Assembly: GCA_031291415.1 (NCBI GenBank)
Contig: JARLJB010000331.1
Span: 1 to 64,000, forward strand
Length of the DNA stretch: 64,000 bases
Reading direction: 5' to 3'
Source: Telmatospirillum sp.
Lineage (GTDB): Bacteria; Pseudomonadota; Alphaproteobacteria; Rhodospirillales; Magnetospirillaceae
Both the position numbers and the translations under genes were made by a program. Below are positions 1 through 7,865 of the stretch, in pieces. The notes below the pieces were generated by a model. That model searched no databases. It saw only the letters and a program-made list of their open reading frames with translations, and was not told the DNA's origin. Positions within the stretch are counted from its first letter, which is position 1. Every line of letters begins with the position of its first letter.

Positions 1-25
1 AACGCCTTCGGTCTCCGTGCCGCCG

Positions 26-55
26 AACGCGGGGGGATGGCCATCCCCCCGCGTT
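26..55. repeat. 30-bp perfect palindrome
   Basis: The arms AACGCGGGGGGATGG and CCATCCCCCCGCGTT are exact reverse complements with no loop. It can extrude as a cruciform or act as a strong RNA hairpin. No T tract follows on either strand, so a simple intrinsic terminator is not evident. It lies in the non-coding first 248 bases, next to two further hairpins. Confidence 0.7.
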
Positions 56-170
56 CATCCTTACGGACAGACATTCTTACCAAATTTTCAAGACACGAAA
101 CGCCGGGCGGGTTTCTCCGAAACCCTGGGCTACGCTCGCATAAGCTCGCGGGAGAGAGGGTGCGCCAACC

Positions 171-201
171 GAGTTTCGATGAGTCCTTCTCATCGAAACT
201 C
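171..201. repeat. 13-bp inverted repeat, 5-base loop
   Basis: The arms GAGTTTCGATGAG (171-183) and CTCATCGAAACTC (189-201) are perfectly complementary around TCCTT. It sits just beyond the GC-rich terminator hairpin of the outer-membrane protein gene. It may add to termination or be part of a small dispersed intergenic repeat. Confidence 0.6.
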
Positions 202-212
202 GGCATAAGACA

Positions 213-243
213 ATGCCCCCGTCCCGATGGCGGGAGGGGGCAT
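213..243 (-). terminator. Rho-independent-type terminator of the outer-membrane protein gene
   Basis: A GC-rich stem (ATGCCCCC pairing with GGGGGCAT, then TCCCG with CGGGA) begins six bases past the stop codon of the minus-strand gene ending at 249. On that strand it is followed by a T-rich stretch (TTGTCTTAT). Position and structure fit an intrinsic terminator. Confidence 0.65.
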
Positions 244-248
244 CGCAT

Positions 249-1034
249 TCAGATATTGCCGAAATGATAGGTAAGACCAAACGTCACGATATGGCTCGAC
301 GGATCGGTTTTCGCCGAATAGGCATCATATCCGGAGAAGAAGTTTAAAGTAGTTCCCGAAAATCCGGCATAACGATATTCGACGCGCACCGACCAATTGT
401 CGGCAACACGGCCTTCCGCTCCGGCCCCGACCGTCCAGCCGACCGACGTTTTGGAGATGCTGCCGCTTTCCGGCGACGCACACCATGATGACATACCCGT
501 GGCAGGGCAGTTCGCCTTGTATTCGCTGTCGAGGAACGCCACGCCGGTGGTGCCGTAGACAAGCAGAGCCGGGTCGAGAAGATATCCGACGCGGGCCCGC
601 AGGCTGGCGTCCCAATCGGCCCGGGCACTGATCCCATCGGCCGGAACGGCGCCTTGGCTGAGGGCGGTCTGGTAATCGACGCCGGGCATGCCGGTCAGGG
701 TCTTCTTGCCACCGACGATACCGGCGATATCGGCTTCAAGGCCGACGATGACGACCGGTGACACCGGCAGATTCCAACCGGCATAACCACCGAACCGCCC
801 GCCGGCCTGGTCAAGCGTCGCCTGTCGCGAGCTGTCCGCGACCCCAAAGATATTGTCGGGACCAACCGACTTGGCTTTCCAATCGTTGTCTTGGAAACCG
901 CCACCGATCGAAACCCCGACGTAGGGGCCGCTCCACGCCGCGGATGCGTCGGCGGCCAGAGCGGCACCGGTTCCCAACAGCAAGGCGCCGGCGGTGGCAA
1001 GGGTAAGGATCGAAGCTTTGTTAGCATAACCCAT
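249..1034 (-). CDS. Outer-membrane beta-barrel protein (Omp25/31 or Opa-like)
   Basis: Secreted protein of 261 residues, predicted to form a small outer-membrane beta-barrel. A signal peptide covers about residues 1-28 (hydrophobic TLATAGALLLGTGAALA, cleavage after AxA). The mature protein opens with WSGPYVGVSIGGG, the usual first strand of the OMP_b-brl family in alphaproteobacteria, and ends in alternating aromatic strands (VRVEYRYAGF, IVTFGLTYHFG). I chose the ATG at 1034 because GGAG lies six bases upstream; an in-frame ATG at 1046 would add four residues. Such proteins are structural or adhesive porin-like proteins; no substrate can be assigned. It is monocistronic, with a terminator directly downstream. 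Confidence 0.8.
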   Translation of the reverse strand: MGYANKASILTLATAGALLLGTGAALAADASAAWSGPYVGVSIGGGFQDNDWKAKSVGPDNIFGVADSSRQATLDQAGGRFGGYAGWNLPVSPVVIVGLEADIAGIVGGKKTLTGMPGVDYQTALSQGAVPADGISARADWDASLRARVGYLLDPALLVYGTTGVAFLDSEYKANCPATGMSSWCASPESGSISKTSVGWTVGAGAEGRVADNWSVRVEYRYAGFSGTTLNFFSGYDAYSAKTDPSSHIVTFGLTYHFGNI

Positions 1035-1115
1035 GGTTTGCTCCATCGAAGATCAGGTGCCGGCGTGGCGGCGAACCTGCGAAAAGCCAAAATCAAAAAA
1101 ATGAAACTGTGGTGG

Positions 1116-2093
1116 TCATTCGAGGAAGGGGCCAAGCAAAAGGCCCCCGGAGATTTGATTGGCGTTGAGACCACGTGCCATCTTGAGCGGCGACTTGTTT
1201 CCAAGGTTGCGGTCGTAGATCTCGCCGTAATGGCCGACAGCCTTGACCATCCTGTCCTGCCAACCTTTGTCGAGCCCAAGATCGGCGCCGTCGATCGGCA
1301 AGGCCTTGGTCCCACCGTGGTACCATTTGGTCTCCGGCCGTTCGGCGCTGATCAAAGTGTGAACGGTCCAGGCGACGATGGCCGACCACTGGGCGTCGTT
1401 GGTGGCGGTGGTCGCCATGATCGGAAAAACCGTCAAGGATTCCGGCAGAATGCGGCTCTTCTGCTTGTTGATCCCCGGATCCGTCACCGTTGCCAAGGTG
1501 GTGATTTCATAGGCGATGGCATGGCATTGCTGGACCAGATAGGCGTCGACCATCTCGCCATCTTCCGAGTAGGGCACGGCAACGAACGACAGATGCTGGC
1601 GTTCGAAATAGCTTTCGACAGTATGGTCGACCGGGCTGGGGGTCATGAAGCAGATGCTCTGCCCCGCCAAATCCTTCACATGGCGTTCTTTTGCCTTCTC
1701 CGGCACCATCACCGCGTGACTTTCGACGAAGACGGTTGGCCCCGGAAGGACTTTTCCGGCCAATTGGTGGTCGTAAATTTCCGATTCGGTCAGAAATGAA
1801 ACGTCGTCTTCGCCATTTCTTACCGCATCATATTGTTTCGGCGTCTCATATTCGTGAAAGGTGATGCGGTCGGGGGACCCTAGAACGGCTGCCGCAATCG
1901 CCCGGCAAACATCGACATTGAGACCCGACCACTTGTCCTCGCCGCCTTCGGCGGTGGCCAGGCCCGGCCGCTCGACGCTGCCGCAATGAACGACCCCTTG
2001 AGCCTTGACCCGATCGAGAACCGGACCTGCCGCCGCTGGATATGCGCAGGCCAACCCGCCCACCAGGGCCAGCGAAAAAAGACTGATACGCAA
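1116..2093 (-). CDS. Orphan amino-acid ABC-type periplasmic binding protein, AapJ-like (divergent)
   Basis: Periplasmic solute-binding protein of the polar amino-acid family (SBP_bac_3, AapJ/BztA branch). Diagnostic pieces are VKAQGVVHCGS near the mature N-terminus, SGLNVDVCRAIAAAVLG, and the C-terminal VKAVGHYGEIYDRNLG with GLNANQISGGLL. The likely start is TTG at 2093, six bases after AGGGAG, giving a signal peptide ending YPAAAGP; an ATG at 2174 has no signal-like N-terminus. No permease or ATPase gene is near, so import is not supported by context. The region that in AapJ carries a TWTLSR-type ligand contact is replaced here (TESEIYDHQ), so ligand binding may differ. Two relatives sit at 59.2 and 61.5 kb. 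Confidence 0.8.
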   Translation of the reverse strand: MRISLFSLALVGGLACAYPAAAGPVLDRVKAQGVVHCGSVERPGLATAEGGEDKWSGLNVDVCRAIAAAVLGSPDRITFHEYETPKQYDAVRNGEDDVSFLTESEIYDHQLAGKVLPGPTVFVESHAVMVPEKAKERHVKDLAGQSICFMTPSPVDHTVESYFERQHLSFVAVPYSEDGEMVDAYLVQQCHAIAYEITTLATVTDPGINKQKSRILPESLTVFPIMATTATNDAQWSAIVAWTVHTLISAERPETKWYHGGTKALPIDGADLGLDKGWQDRMVKAVGHYGEIYDRNLGNKSPLKMARGLNANQISGGLLLGPFLE

Positions 2094-2210
2094 CGACTTC
2101 TCCCTATTTCCTCCCCACAGTTCCGATGGACCGAGGCGGTTCCGCCGCCACCGCGACGGAACCGCCCTTGTCAAGCCGGAACCGGGAACCCCACAGCCCG
2201 CCGGTCAGCC

Positions 2211-4268
2211 CTAGTTGCTGGCCGAAACGGTTCCAGGCAGCGGATTGAAGCCGGAGGGGATGACATTGGTGATCCCCTGCTGCTGATCGGTCGGCGTCAT
2301 GCCGATCGCGCTACACCCGGCACCCGCGTAATGCGGCAGCGAGGTCACCGTGCTGGCGGGAATGGAGGCCAGCGAAGACGGCAGCGGCGCCGAGATGCCC
2401 AACAACCGCTTGGGATCGAAACCGGACAGCAGGCTTTCGGTAATCGACGAGTTGATGTCGCGCGGACCAAGGAATTTCTGCTGGAAACCGGCAGGGCCAA
2501 ACTGATTGAAGGCCTGCGAGTTGCCGGCGGCCAGGGCCTGCGCCTCATCGGGCAGACTCGCCAGCGGCGGGAGACCGAAGATGGTATTGATGGTCTGGAT
2601 CACCGCGTTGTGGTCGCCCTCGACATGGGACACCGCATGGGTGCGAGAGTAGGGAGAGATCAGAAGGAGCGGCACCCGTACGCCGCGCGACAGCGGCAGG
2701 CCGTCCGGACCATAGGACAGGATGCGCGGCGGCACATGGTCGTAGAAGCCATCCGATTCGTCGTAGGTGATGACGATGGCGCTTTGGCTCCAAATGGTCG
2801 GGTTCGACGCGATGGCGTTGATCACGCTGGCCATCATCGCTTCGCTGATCTGCCGGTCCGTGTAGCCCGGATGGTCGTCGTCACCCTGTTTGACCTTCTG
2901 CACCATGGCGACCGACGCGGCCGGCAGGACCGCATTAGCCGTGACCGGAGGCTTCAACCCATTCTGGTTGAGATAACCGCCGCGGATGTAGAACACGCCG
3001 CCGTTGGGCAACTTGTTGTTGGCTATGTCGGTGAAGAAATCGGTCTCGCTCTTGAGATTGGCGGCGACCGCCGGCGTATTGGCGATATAGCCGAAATACT
3101 GGGCGCCGTTGTGGTGGCTGACATAGCCATAATGGGATGCCGTACCATTGGTGTCGGTGGCTTCGACGCCATAGCCTTCCTGGTACCAGCGCCAGCTGAC
3201 GGGCGCTCCGTTCAGTGACTGGATGTAAGGAATATCCTGCTGGATATCGGCCAGGTCCTGCGACGGATTTTTGTTGCCCGCCAACACCGACTTGATATTG
3301 CGTCCCTGGAGCGTCAGAGGAACGCTGGCAAAGGTCAGGTTCGAGGCAATGTTGCTGTTGCCGTAACCTTCGGTATTTCCGGTGGGAGTCCCCGACTGAG
3401 CCCCCATCGGCTGTTTGTTGGTGGTCGTCGTGTCGAACTGCGATCCCCAGAACGGCTGCGGGTCGTTGACCAGCGGCACTCCCGCCAGCGTACCCGTGTT
3501 GCTGCCGACCGTCACCGTGGCGCCGGTCGAGCCGTGTTTCACCCACTGGGTCTCGCCCGCCTGGCCGGCGATGACGGCTACGGCGTTCGGTGTCGAGGGC
3601 GTATCCTCGGTGGCGAAAATATTGTCGAAAACCGTAAAGTTGCTGGCCCACTTCCAGAAGAATGGAATGGTGTCGCAGTCGACATGCGACATCACCAGGC
3701 GGGAATATTGCGTGGCCTTGGCCGCCGCCGCCGTGGATGTGGCCGGCGTACGCCCCCAGTATTCGCGGTAGGCGAATTTGTCCATCTTGGCGGCGCCATC
3801 ACTTCCCACGTCCATCTTGGTGGCAAGTCCGGTGTGCGAATGGTCGACACTGTCGACGACCGTGGAATTCTGCGCCAAACCGATACGGAACGGCTGCACG
3901 GAAACCGCGTTGCCGTTGACGTCGGTATAGGTTTGGGTGAACCCCGGTATATTGGCTGACGAAACCGGGCCGTTTTCGTCGGCGTAAAGACCGCGCGCCC
4001 CGGGGAATGTCCCGAATTCGTTGTCGAAAGAGTGGTTTTCGTTAAAGATCACGAAAACGTATTTCACTTTCTTCTGCAATAGCTTGGCCATCTGCAGCGT
4101 CGACAGCTTGGGATCACCGGCCGGGTCGTTGAAATAAGGCGCGAGCGTCGTGCTCACATTGGGTTGGGCCGTCACGCTCGAGGCGGCCAACGCCGCAGGC
4201 GCCGCCACAGCCTGCGCCAACACGGCAGCGGCTGCCAAAGCGGAACATGATTTCAACTTCCGTTTCAT
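2211..4268 (-). CDS. Secreted phosphoesterase (PF04185: acid phosphatase/phospholipase C family)
   Basis: Exported protein of 685 residues with a Sec-type signal peptide of about 28 residues (poly-Ala, ending AALAAS). The N-terminal part has the family hallmark VFVIFNENHSFDNEFGTFPG, followed by the aspartate/histidine-rich segments VDSVDHSHTG and VDCDTIPFFWKWASNF, and the later ITYDESDGFYDHVPP and SHVEGDHNAVIQTI blocks that supply metal and phosphate ligands in this superfamily. Members release phosphate from phosphomonoesters or phospholipids in the periplasm or medium; the exact substrate cannot be told. A Pho box about 80 bases upstream of the ATG suggests induction by phosphate starvation. 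Confidence 0.85.
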   Translation of the reverse strand: MKRKLKSCSALAAAAVLAQAVAAPAALAASSVTAQPNVSTTLAPYFNDPAGDPKLSTLQMAKLLQKKVKYVFVIFNENHSFDNEFGTFPGARGLYADENGPVSSANIPGFTQTYTDVNGNAVSVQPFRIGLAQNSTVVDSVDHSHTGLATKMDVGSDGAAKMDKFAYREYWGRTPATSTAAAAKATQYSRLVMSHVDCDTIPFFWKWASNFTVFDNIFATEDTPSTPNAVAVIAGQAGETQWVKHGSTGATVTVGSNTGTLAGVPLVNDPQPFWGSQFDTTTTNKQPMGAQSGTPTGNTEGYGNSNIASNLTFASVPLTLQGRNIKSVLAGNKNPSQDLADIQQDIPYIQSLNGAPVSWRWYQEGYGVEATDTNGTASHYGYVSHHNGAQYFGYIANTPAVAANLKSETDFFTDIANNKLPNGGVFYIRGGYLNQNGLKPPVTANAVLPAASVAMVQKVKQGDDDHPGYTDRQISEAMMASVINAIASNPTIWSQSAIVITYDESDGFYDHVPPRILSYGPDGLPLSRGVRVPLLLISPYSRTHAVSHVEGDHNAVIQTINTIFGLPPLASLPDEAQALAAGNSQAFNQFGPAGFQQKFLGPRDINSSITESLLSGFDPKRLLGISAPLPSSLASIPASTVTSLPHYAGAGCSAIGMTPTDQQQGITNVIPSGFNPLPGTVSASN

Positions 4269-4347
4269 AACTCACCCCCATAGGTCGTGGAGCTGCAAAG
4301 AACTGACTCTTGCCGCACGTTATGTTTCTGAGAGGTCCCGATGTCGA

Positions 4348-4365
4348 GTGACAGCTATGTGACGG
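4348..4365 (-). promoter_or_regulatory. Pho box (PhoB binding site)
   Basis: On the minus strand the site reads CCGTCAC-ATAG-CTGTCAC, two direct 7-mers with 11-base spacing, as in the PhoB consensus CTGTCAT-N4-CTGTCAC. It matches 14 of 18 consensus bases by eye. It lies 80 bases upstream of a secreted phosphatase/phospholipase gene, the expected location and target type. Confidence 0.65.
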
Positions 4366-4696
4366 AAATATGAGTTTCCATATTCTTCTTATGGTCCAGA
4401 ACGAGGCTGGCAACACTTCTCTTAGTCATATTTTTGTAATATTTCTTCGGTTGGCTCCTTCCCACCCGGCTGCTCGTCATTATTTTTCGCTCTCACCGGG
4501 GCATTCGAAGACCTGTCGGCCTTGACACCGAACCGGCGGCGGCGCACCAAACCGAGTAGCTTGATTTAATTCATGCACGACGAATGACGCGTGAGACGAA
4601 CCAGGCACCACCCCTGATAGCAACTAAGGGTATCGGCACCTCCGTTGGGGGCATGCAACGTCGTAGGCGCCACGATCGTGTGGCCCATAAGAAAAG

Positions 4697-4718
4697 GGGC
4701 CCTGGTTACCCAGGGCCC
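4697..4718. terminator. GC-rich hairpin, possible terminator of an unannotated transcript
   Basis: The stem GGGCCCTGG / CCAGGGCCC closes a four-base loop. On the minus strand it is followed by CTTTTCTTAT, so it looks like an intrinsic terminator for a minus-strand transcript starting between about 4720 and 4980, where no gene is apparent. On the plus strand the following bases are AAGTTT, a weaker signal. Confidence 0.4.
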
Positions 4719-4979
4719 AAGTTTAGGGAGGAAACGTCCAAGAAAGACAGCAAGTGAACTATCGGAGACAGCTCGCTTGCTGCGATGCAAAAGATATTGC
4801 CAGCGGCGTCCCTTTGCAAGCAGAAAAAGCGTAAAGTTAGTAAAACCTCTACAAACTCGTGACTTTCCGCGCTTTTTGACGACGCAACCCAGCCATGCAT
4901 GGGCTATTAATCGTTTCATCACAAAATTGGCACGACATTCGCATTGATTACCCCCGTGTACCCTCGCAAGAGATGACCG

Positions 4980-5801
4980 ATGCAGCGAAAATGGTTCCTT
5001 CTTTCGACTTTCCTGACCTTGACCTTGCTGGTGAGCGCGACGCCGGCCTGGGCCATTGATCCCGCCGCCGCTTGCGGCGCGGAAACGGCTCGGCAGGAAA
5101 AGGCGATGAACATTCCCGACCGTCTCCTCCACGCCATTTCGCTCGTCGAATCCGGTCGCTGGGACAGCGAAAGCCGGGCAAGTTTTGCCTGGCCTTGGAC
5201 GGTAATGGCCGAGGGTGAAGGGCGGTTCTTGCCCACCAAGGCGGCGGCGATTGCCGAGGTGAGGAAGCTGCAGGCCGCCGGCGTCCGCAACATCGACGTC
5301 GGGTGCATGCAAGTCAATCTGCAGGCTCACCCCCAGGCTTTCGCCAATCTCGACGAAGCCTTCGAACCATCCACCAATGTCGGCTACGCTGCCCGGTTCC
5401 TGGTCGGTCTTCACGAGAGCACGCAGAACTGGCAGACCGCCGGCGCCTATTACCATTCACAAACACCGAGCTTGGCCGCCCCTTATAAGGCGCGGCTGGT
5501 GTCGATCTGGGACGCGGCCAAACAGCGTCCGGACGAACGGATGCAGTTGGCCTCTCTCGATCAGGCCCGTCTCGGCCGGCCGTCGGTCGGGATGTCGCCG
5601 ATGATTGCCGACGCTCCGGCCCGCCCCCTGCCATCGTTTGTTGGAACGGGCGGCGGCGCCATGCGCATCGCCGAGCGCAAGCAGGTGGCGGAAGTCCGGT
5701 CGGCGGCCGAACGGGTCGAATCAAAACGCATCGCCGACGCTTACCGGCAGGCTCGGCTGGAAGAGTATCGCCTGCGCAAAGCGCAATCTGCACACGGTTG
5801 A
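4980..5801 (+). CDS. Lytic transglycosylase (SLT domain), periplasmic
   Basis: Peptidoglycan-cleaving enzyme of 273 residues with a signal peptide (LTLTLLVSATPAWAID). The SLT domain spans roughly residues 38-180. The catalytic Glu is in HAISLVESGRW, followed by the FAWPWTV segment and NIDVGCMQVNLQAHP, the arrangement of the VirB1/EtgA-like group. The C-terminal third is Ala/Arg-rich and charged (AERKQVAEVRSAAERVESKR), probably a helical tail. Such enzymes open the sacculus locally for secretion or appendage assembly, but no secretion genes adjoin it. The gene appears single, with about 190 bases before the next ORF. Confidence 0.85.
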   Translation: MQRKWFLLSTFLTLTLLVSATPAWAIDPAAACGAETARQEKAMNIPDRLLHAISLVESGRWDSESRASFAWPWTVMAEGEGRFLPTKAAAIAEVRKLQAAGVRNIDVGCMQVNLQAHPQAFANLDEAFEPSTNVGYAARFLVGLHESTQNWQTAGAYYHSQTPSLAAPYKARLVSIWDAAKQRPDERMQLASLDQARLGRPSVGMSPMIADAPARPLPSFVGTGGGAMRIAERKQVAEVRSAAERVESKRIADAYRQARLEEYRLRKAQSAHG

Positions 5802-5993
5802 CGAAAGAATGCGGCCACTTGTCACACCCAGGATTGCAGGCCGATATCGTTCCCAGGTAATTCGATAAAAATACTTCCAATTTGTTTGTTTTTTTTACTG
5901 GGCATTCACAGAATTACGAATACTACGTTCGCAATTCTGGGGTATGCTCCGCCCCATTGCAGAAGGACCAGTCCGTCCCGGAAAGGTTGGGCA

Positions 5994-6332
5994 ATGCTTC
6001 GTGATGATATGCAAATGCGTTTTTTCGGTCTGCTGATGGCGGCGGGTCTGACTCTTTGCCTGGCGGTTTCACCCGCCCATGCAAAGAAACATGCTGAAGC
6101 CGACGCCTCTGAAAAGGGCGGATTGTTTCAGGCGCCGACGGCCATCGACAAGCCGTCGATGGTTCTCGATACAGCCATCCCCAAGGTAAGCAATCGCAAG
6201 GGCGACACCTTGCGCGAAAATTCACCGGCCCCGGCAGATGTGGCAGCGGCCCCCGCGACGACCGCGCCGGTCAAGGCCGCCGTGCCGCCGCGCAACATCG
6301 AAAGCATGCGACTCCATTCGCTGTTCGAATAG
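5994..6332 (+). CDS. Small secreted protein of unknown function
   Basis: About 112 residues starting at the ATG at 5994, which follows a GGAAAGG-type ribosome site. It has a clear signal peptide (LLMAAGLTLCLAVSPAHAKK). The mature part is short, charged then Ala/Pro-rich (AAAPATTAPVKAAVPP), and ends in RNIESMRLHSLFE. I recognise no domain. The low-complexity linker suggests a periplasmic or envelope-tethered peptide. It could be co-transcribed with the upstream transglycosylase, but the 192-base gap argues for its own promoter. Confidence 0.6.
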   Translation: MLRDDMQMRFFGLLMAAGLTLCLAVSPAHAKKHAEADASEKGGLFQAPTAIDKPSMVLDTAIPKVSNRKGDTLRENSPAPADVAAAPATTAPVKAAVPPRNIESMRLHSLFE

Positions 6333-6341
6333 CGAAGAGCT

Positions 6342-6367
6342 TTTTCAGCGTCCCGCAGAGCTGAAAA
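6342..6367. terminator. Bidirectional terminator-like hairpin
   Basis: TTTTCAGC (6342-6349) pairs with GCTGAAAA (6360-6367). It lies between the converging small secreted-protein gene and glgC, with the A/T arms giving a short T run on either strand. Confidence 0.45.
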
Positions 6368-6379
6368 CCCGACCGACAA

Positions 6380-7678
6380 TCAGTGGTCGAGCATGTCCAA
6401 CATCCGCTGGGTCACCAACGTGATGCCTTTTTCAGTCCTGTAGAAACGTTTGGCGTCGAGTTCGGCGTCCTGGCCAACCACCAGTTCGGGCGGGATGACG
6501 CAGCCGGTGTCGATGATCGCCCGGTTGATCTGTGAATGCCGCCCCAACTCGACATTGGGAAGCAGAACCGAATCCTCGACCGTGCAGAAGGAATTCACGC
6601 GGACGTCGGAAAACAACATGGACCGACGGACCAAGGCGCCGGAAATAATGCAGCCCCCCGAGACAAGAGAATCGACAGCCATGCCGCGACGATCATCGGA
6701 GTCAAAGACAAATTTGGCTGGTGGATTTTGTTTCAGATCGGTCCAGATCGGCCAGTTCTCGTCATACATATTGAGTGCGGGCGTCACACGACAAAGATCA
6801 ATATTAGCTTCCCAATAGGCGTCGATGGTTCCCACATCACGCCAGTAAGCTTCTTCGGCGCCACCATCCATGACGCAGGAATCCTTGAAGTGATGGGCGA
6901 CGACATTGGCCTTGCCGACCAGGGATGGAACGACATTGCGCCCGAAGTCGTGCTGCGACCCGCTACAGCAGGCGTCTTCCTCCAACAAACGATACAGCAA
7001 TTCGGCATTGAAAATGTAGATGCCCATGCTGGCCAAAGCCATGTCGGGCTGTCCCGGTATCGGCTGCGGATGGACGGGCTTCTCGTCGAAACGAAGGATC
7101 CTCCCGCTTTCGTCGACCTGCATCACCCCGAAATCCGATGCCTTGGCGAGGGGCACCTCGATGCAAGCGACGGTCACCACAGCATCCTTGGCGATGTGGT
7201 TGGCCAGCATCTTGCCATAGTCCATCTTGTAGACATGGTCGCCCGCCAGAACCAACACATACTCCGGAGCATGATTGCGAACGATATCGAGGTTCTGAAA
7301 CACCGCGTCAGCTGTGCCTTGATACCAGTTTTCCCCATCCGTCCGCTGTTGCGCCGGCAATATTTCGATGAATTCGTTGAATTCACCGCGCAGGAACCCC
7401 CAGCCTCGCTGGACATGCTGGATAAGGCTGTGCGCTTTGTACTGCGTCAACACGCCGATCTTGCGGATGCCGGAATTGATACAGTTCGATAAGGTGAAAT
7501 CGACGATCCGAAATTTTCCGCCGAACGGTATCGCCGGCTTAGCGTGCCAGTCCGTGAGCGCTTTCAACCGGCTGCCGCGGCCACCGGCCAGAACAAGTGC
7601 CAGAGTGCGCCGCAACCGTTGCGGAATATCGATACCGGCTCCGGCAACACCCCCAACCCGATCCAATGGCTGAGTCAT
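6380..7678 (-). CDS. glgC: Glucose-1-phosphate adenylyltransferase (ADP-glucose pyrophosphorylase)
   Basis: Makes ADP-glucose from glucose-1-phosphate and ATP, the committed step of bacterial glycogen synthesis. At 432 residues it is full length for the family. The nucleotide-binding loop [27 protein letters not shown] starts near residue 30, followed by [33 protein letters not shown] and FDEKP. The C-terminal part carries the left-handed beta-helix segment ([16 protein letters not shown]). It is divergent from glgA-glk across a 187-base shared promoter region, so the glycogen genes are probably coordinated. Confidence 0.95.
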   Translation of the reverse strand: MTQPLDRVGGVAGAGIDIPQRLRRTLALVLAGGRGSRLKALTDWHAKPAIPFGGKFRIVDFTLSNCINSGIRKIGVLTQYKAHSLIQHVQRGWGFLRGEFNEFIEILPAQQRTDGENWYQGTADAVFQNLDIVRNHAPEYVLVLAGDHVYKMDYGKMLANHIAKDAVVTVACIEVPLAKASDFGVMQVDESGRILRFDEKPVHPQPIPGQPDMALASMGIYIFNAELLYRLLEEDACCSGSQHDFGRNVVPSLVGKANVVAHHFKDSCVMDGGAEEAYWRDVGTIDAYWEANIDLCRVTPALNMYDENWPIWTDLKQNPPAKFVFDSDDRRGMAVDSLVSGGCIISGALVRRSMLFSDVRVNSFCTVEDSVLLPNVELGRHSQINRAIIDTGCVIPPELVVGQDAELDAKRFYRTEKGITLVTQRMLDMLDH

Positions 7679-7865
7679 CCAATCCGCCGTTAACTTGTTT
7701 CACGATTATTTCACCACAACAATTCAACCGTGGCATAGCTTTTGACAAAGCTCAAGCCACAATGACCTTTTTTGACGAAAGGGGAAAAAAGGACCGCAAG
7801 AGGCTTTTTCCCGAGGCCGTGGTCGGCTACGCTATTTGTAGAGATAAACATAAGGGAGGTCTTAG

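Larger units (their letters stand above)
4269..4979. other. Long intergenic region between divergent genes
   Basis: These 711 bases separate the minus-strand phosphoesterase from the plus-strand lytic transglycosylase. I see a Pho box (4348-4365), an AT-richer patch at about 4410-4500, and a strong GC hairpin (4697-4718). The long open frame on the minus strand (4566-5456) overlaps the transglycosylase gene and has no recognisable protein features. The space between the hairpin and 4979 could hold a small RNA, but no known RNA family was recognised. Confidence 0.6.

Noticed and set aside
1116-2093. Transport role for the AapJ-like proteins
   Set aside because: None of the three genes has an adjacent permease or ATPase gene, so they are described as orphan binding proteins and import is not claimed.
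4566-5456. A 296-codon minus-strand open frame
   Set aside because: It overlaps the lytic transglycosylase antisense; no motif and no ribosome site were found.
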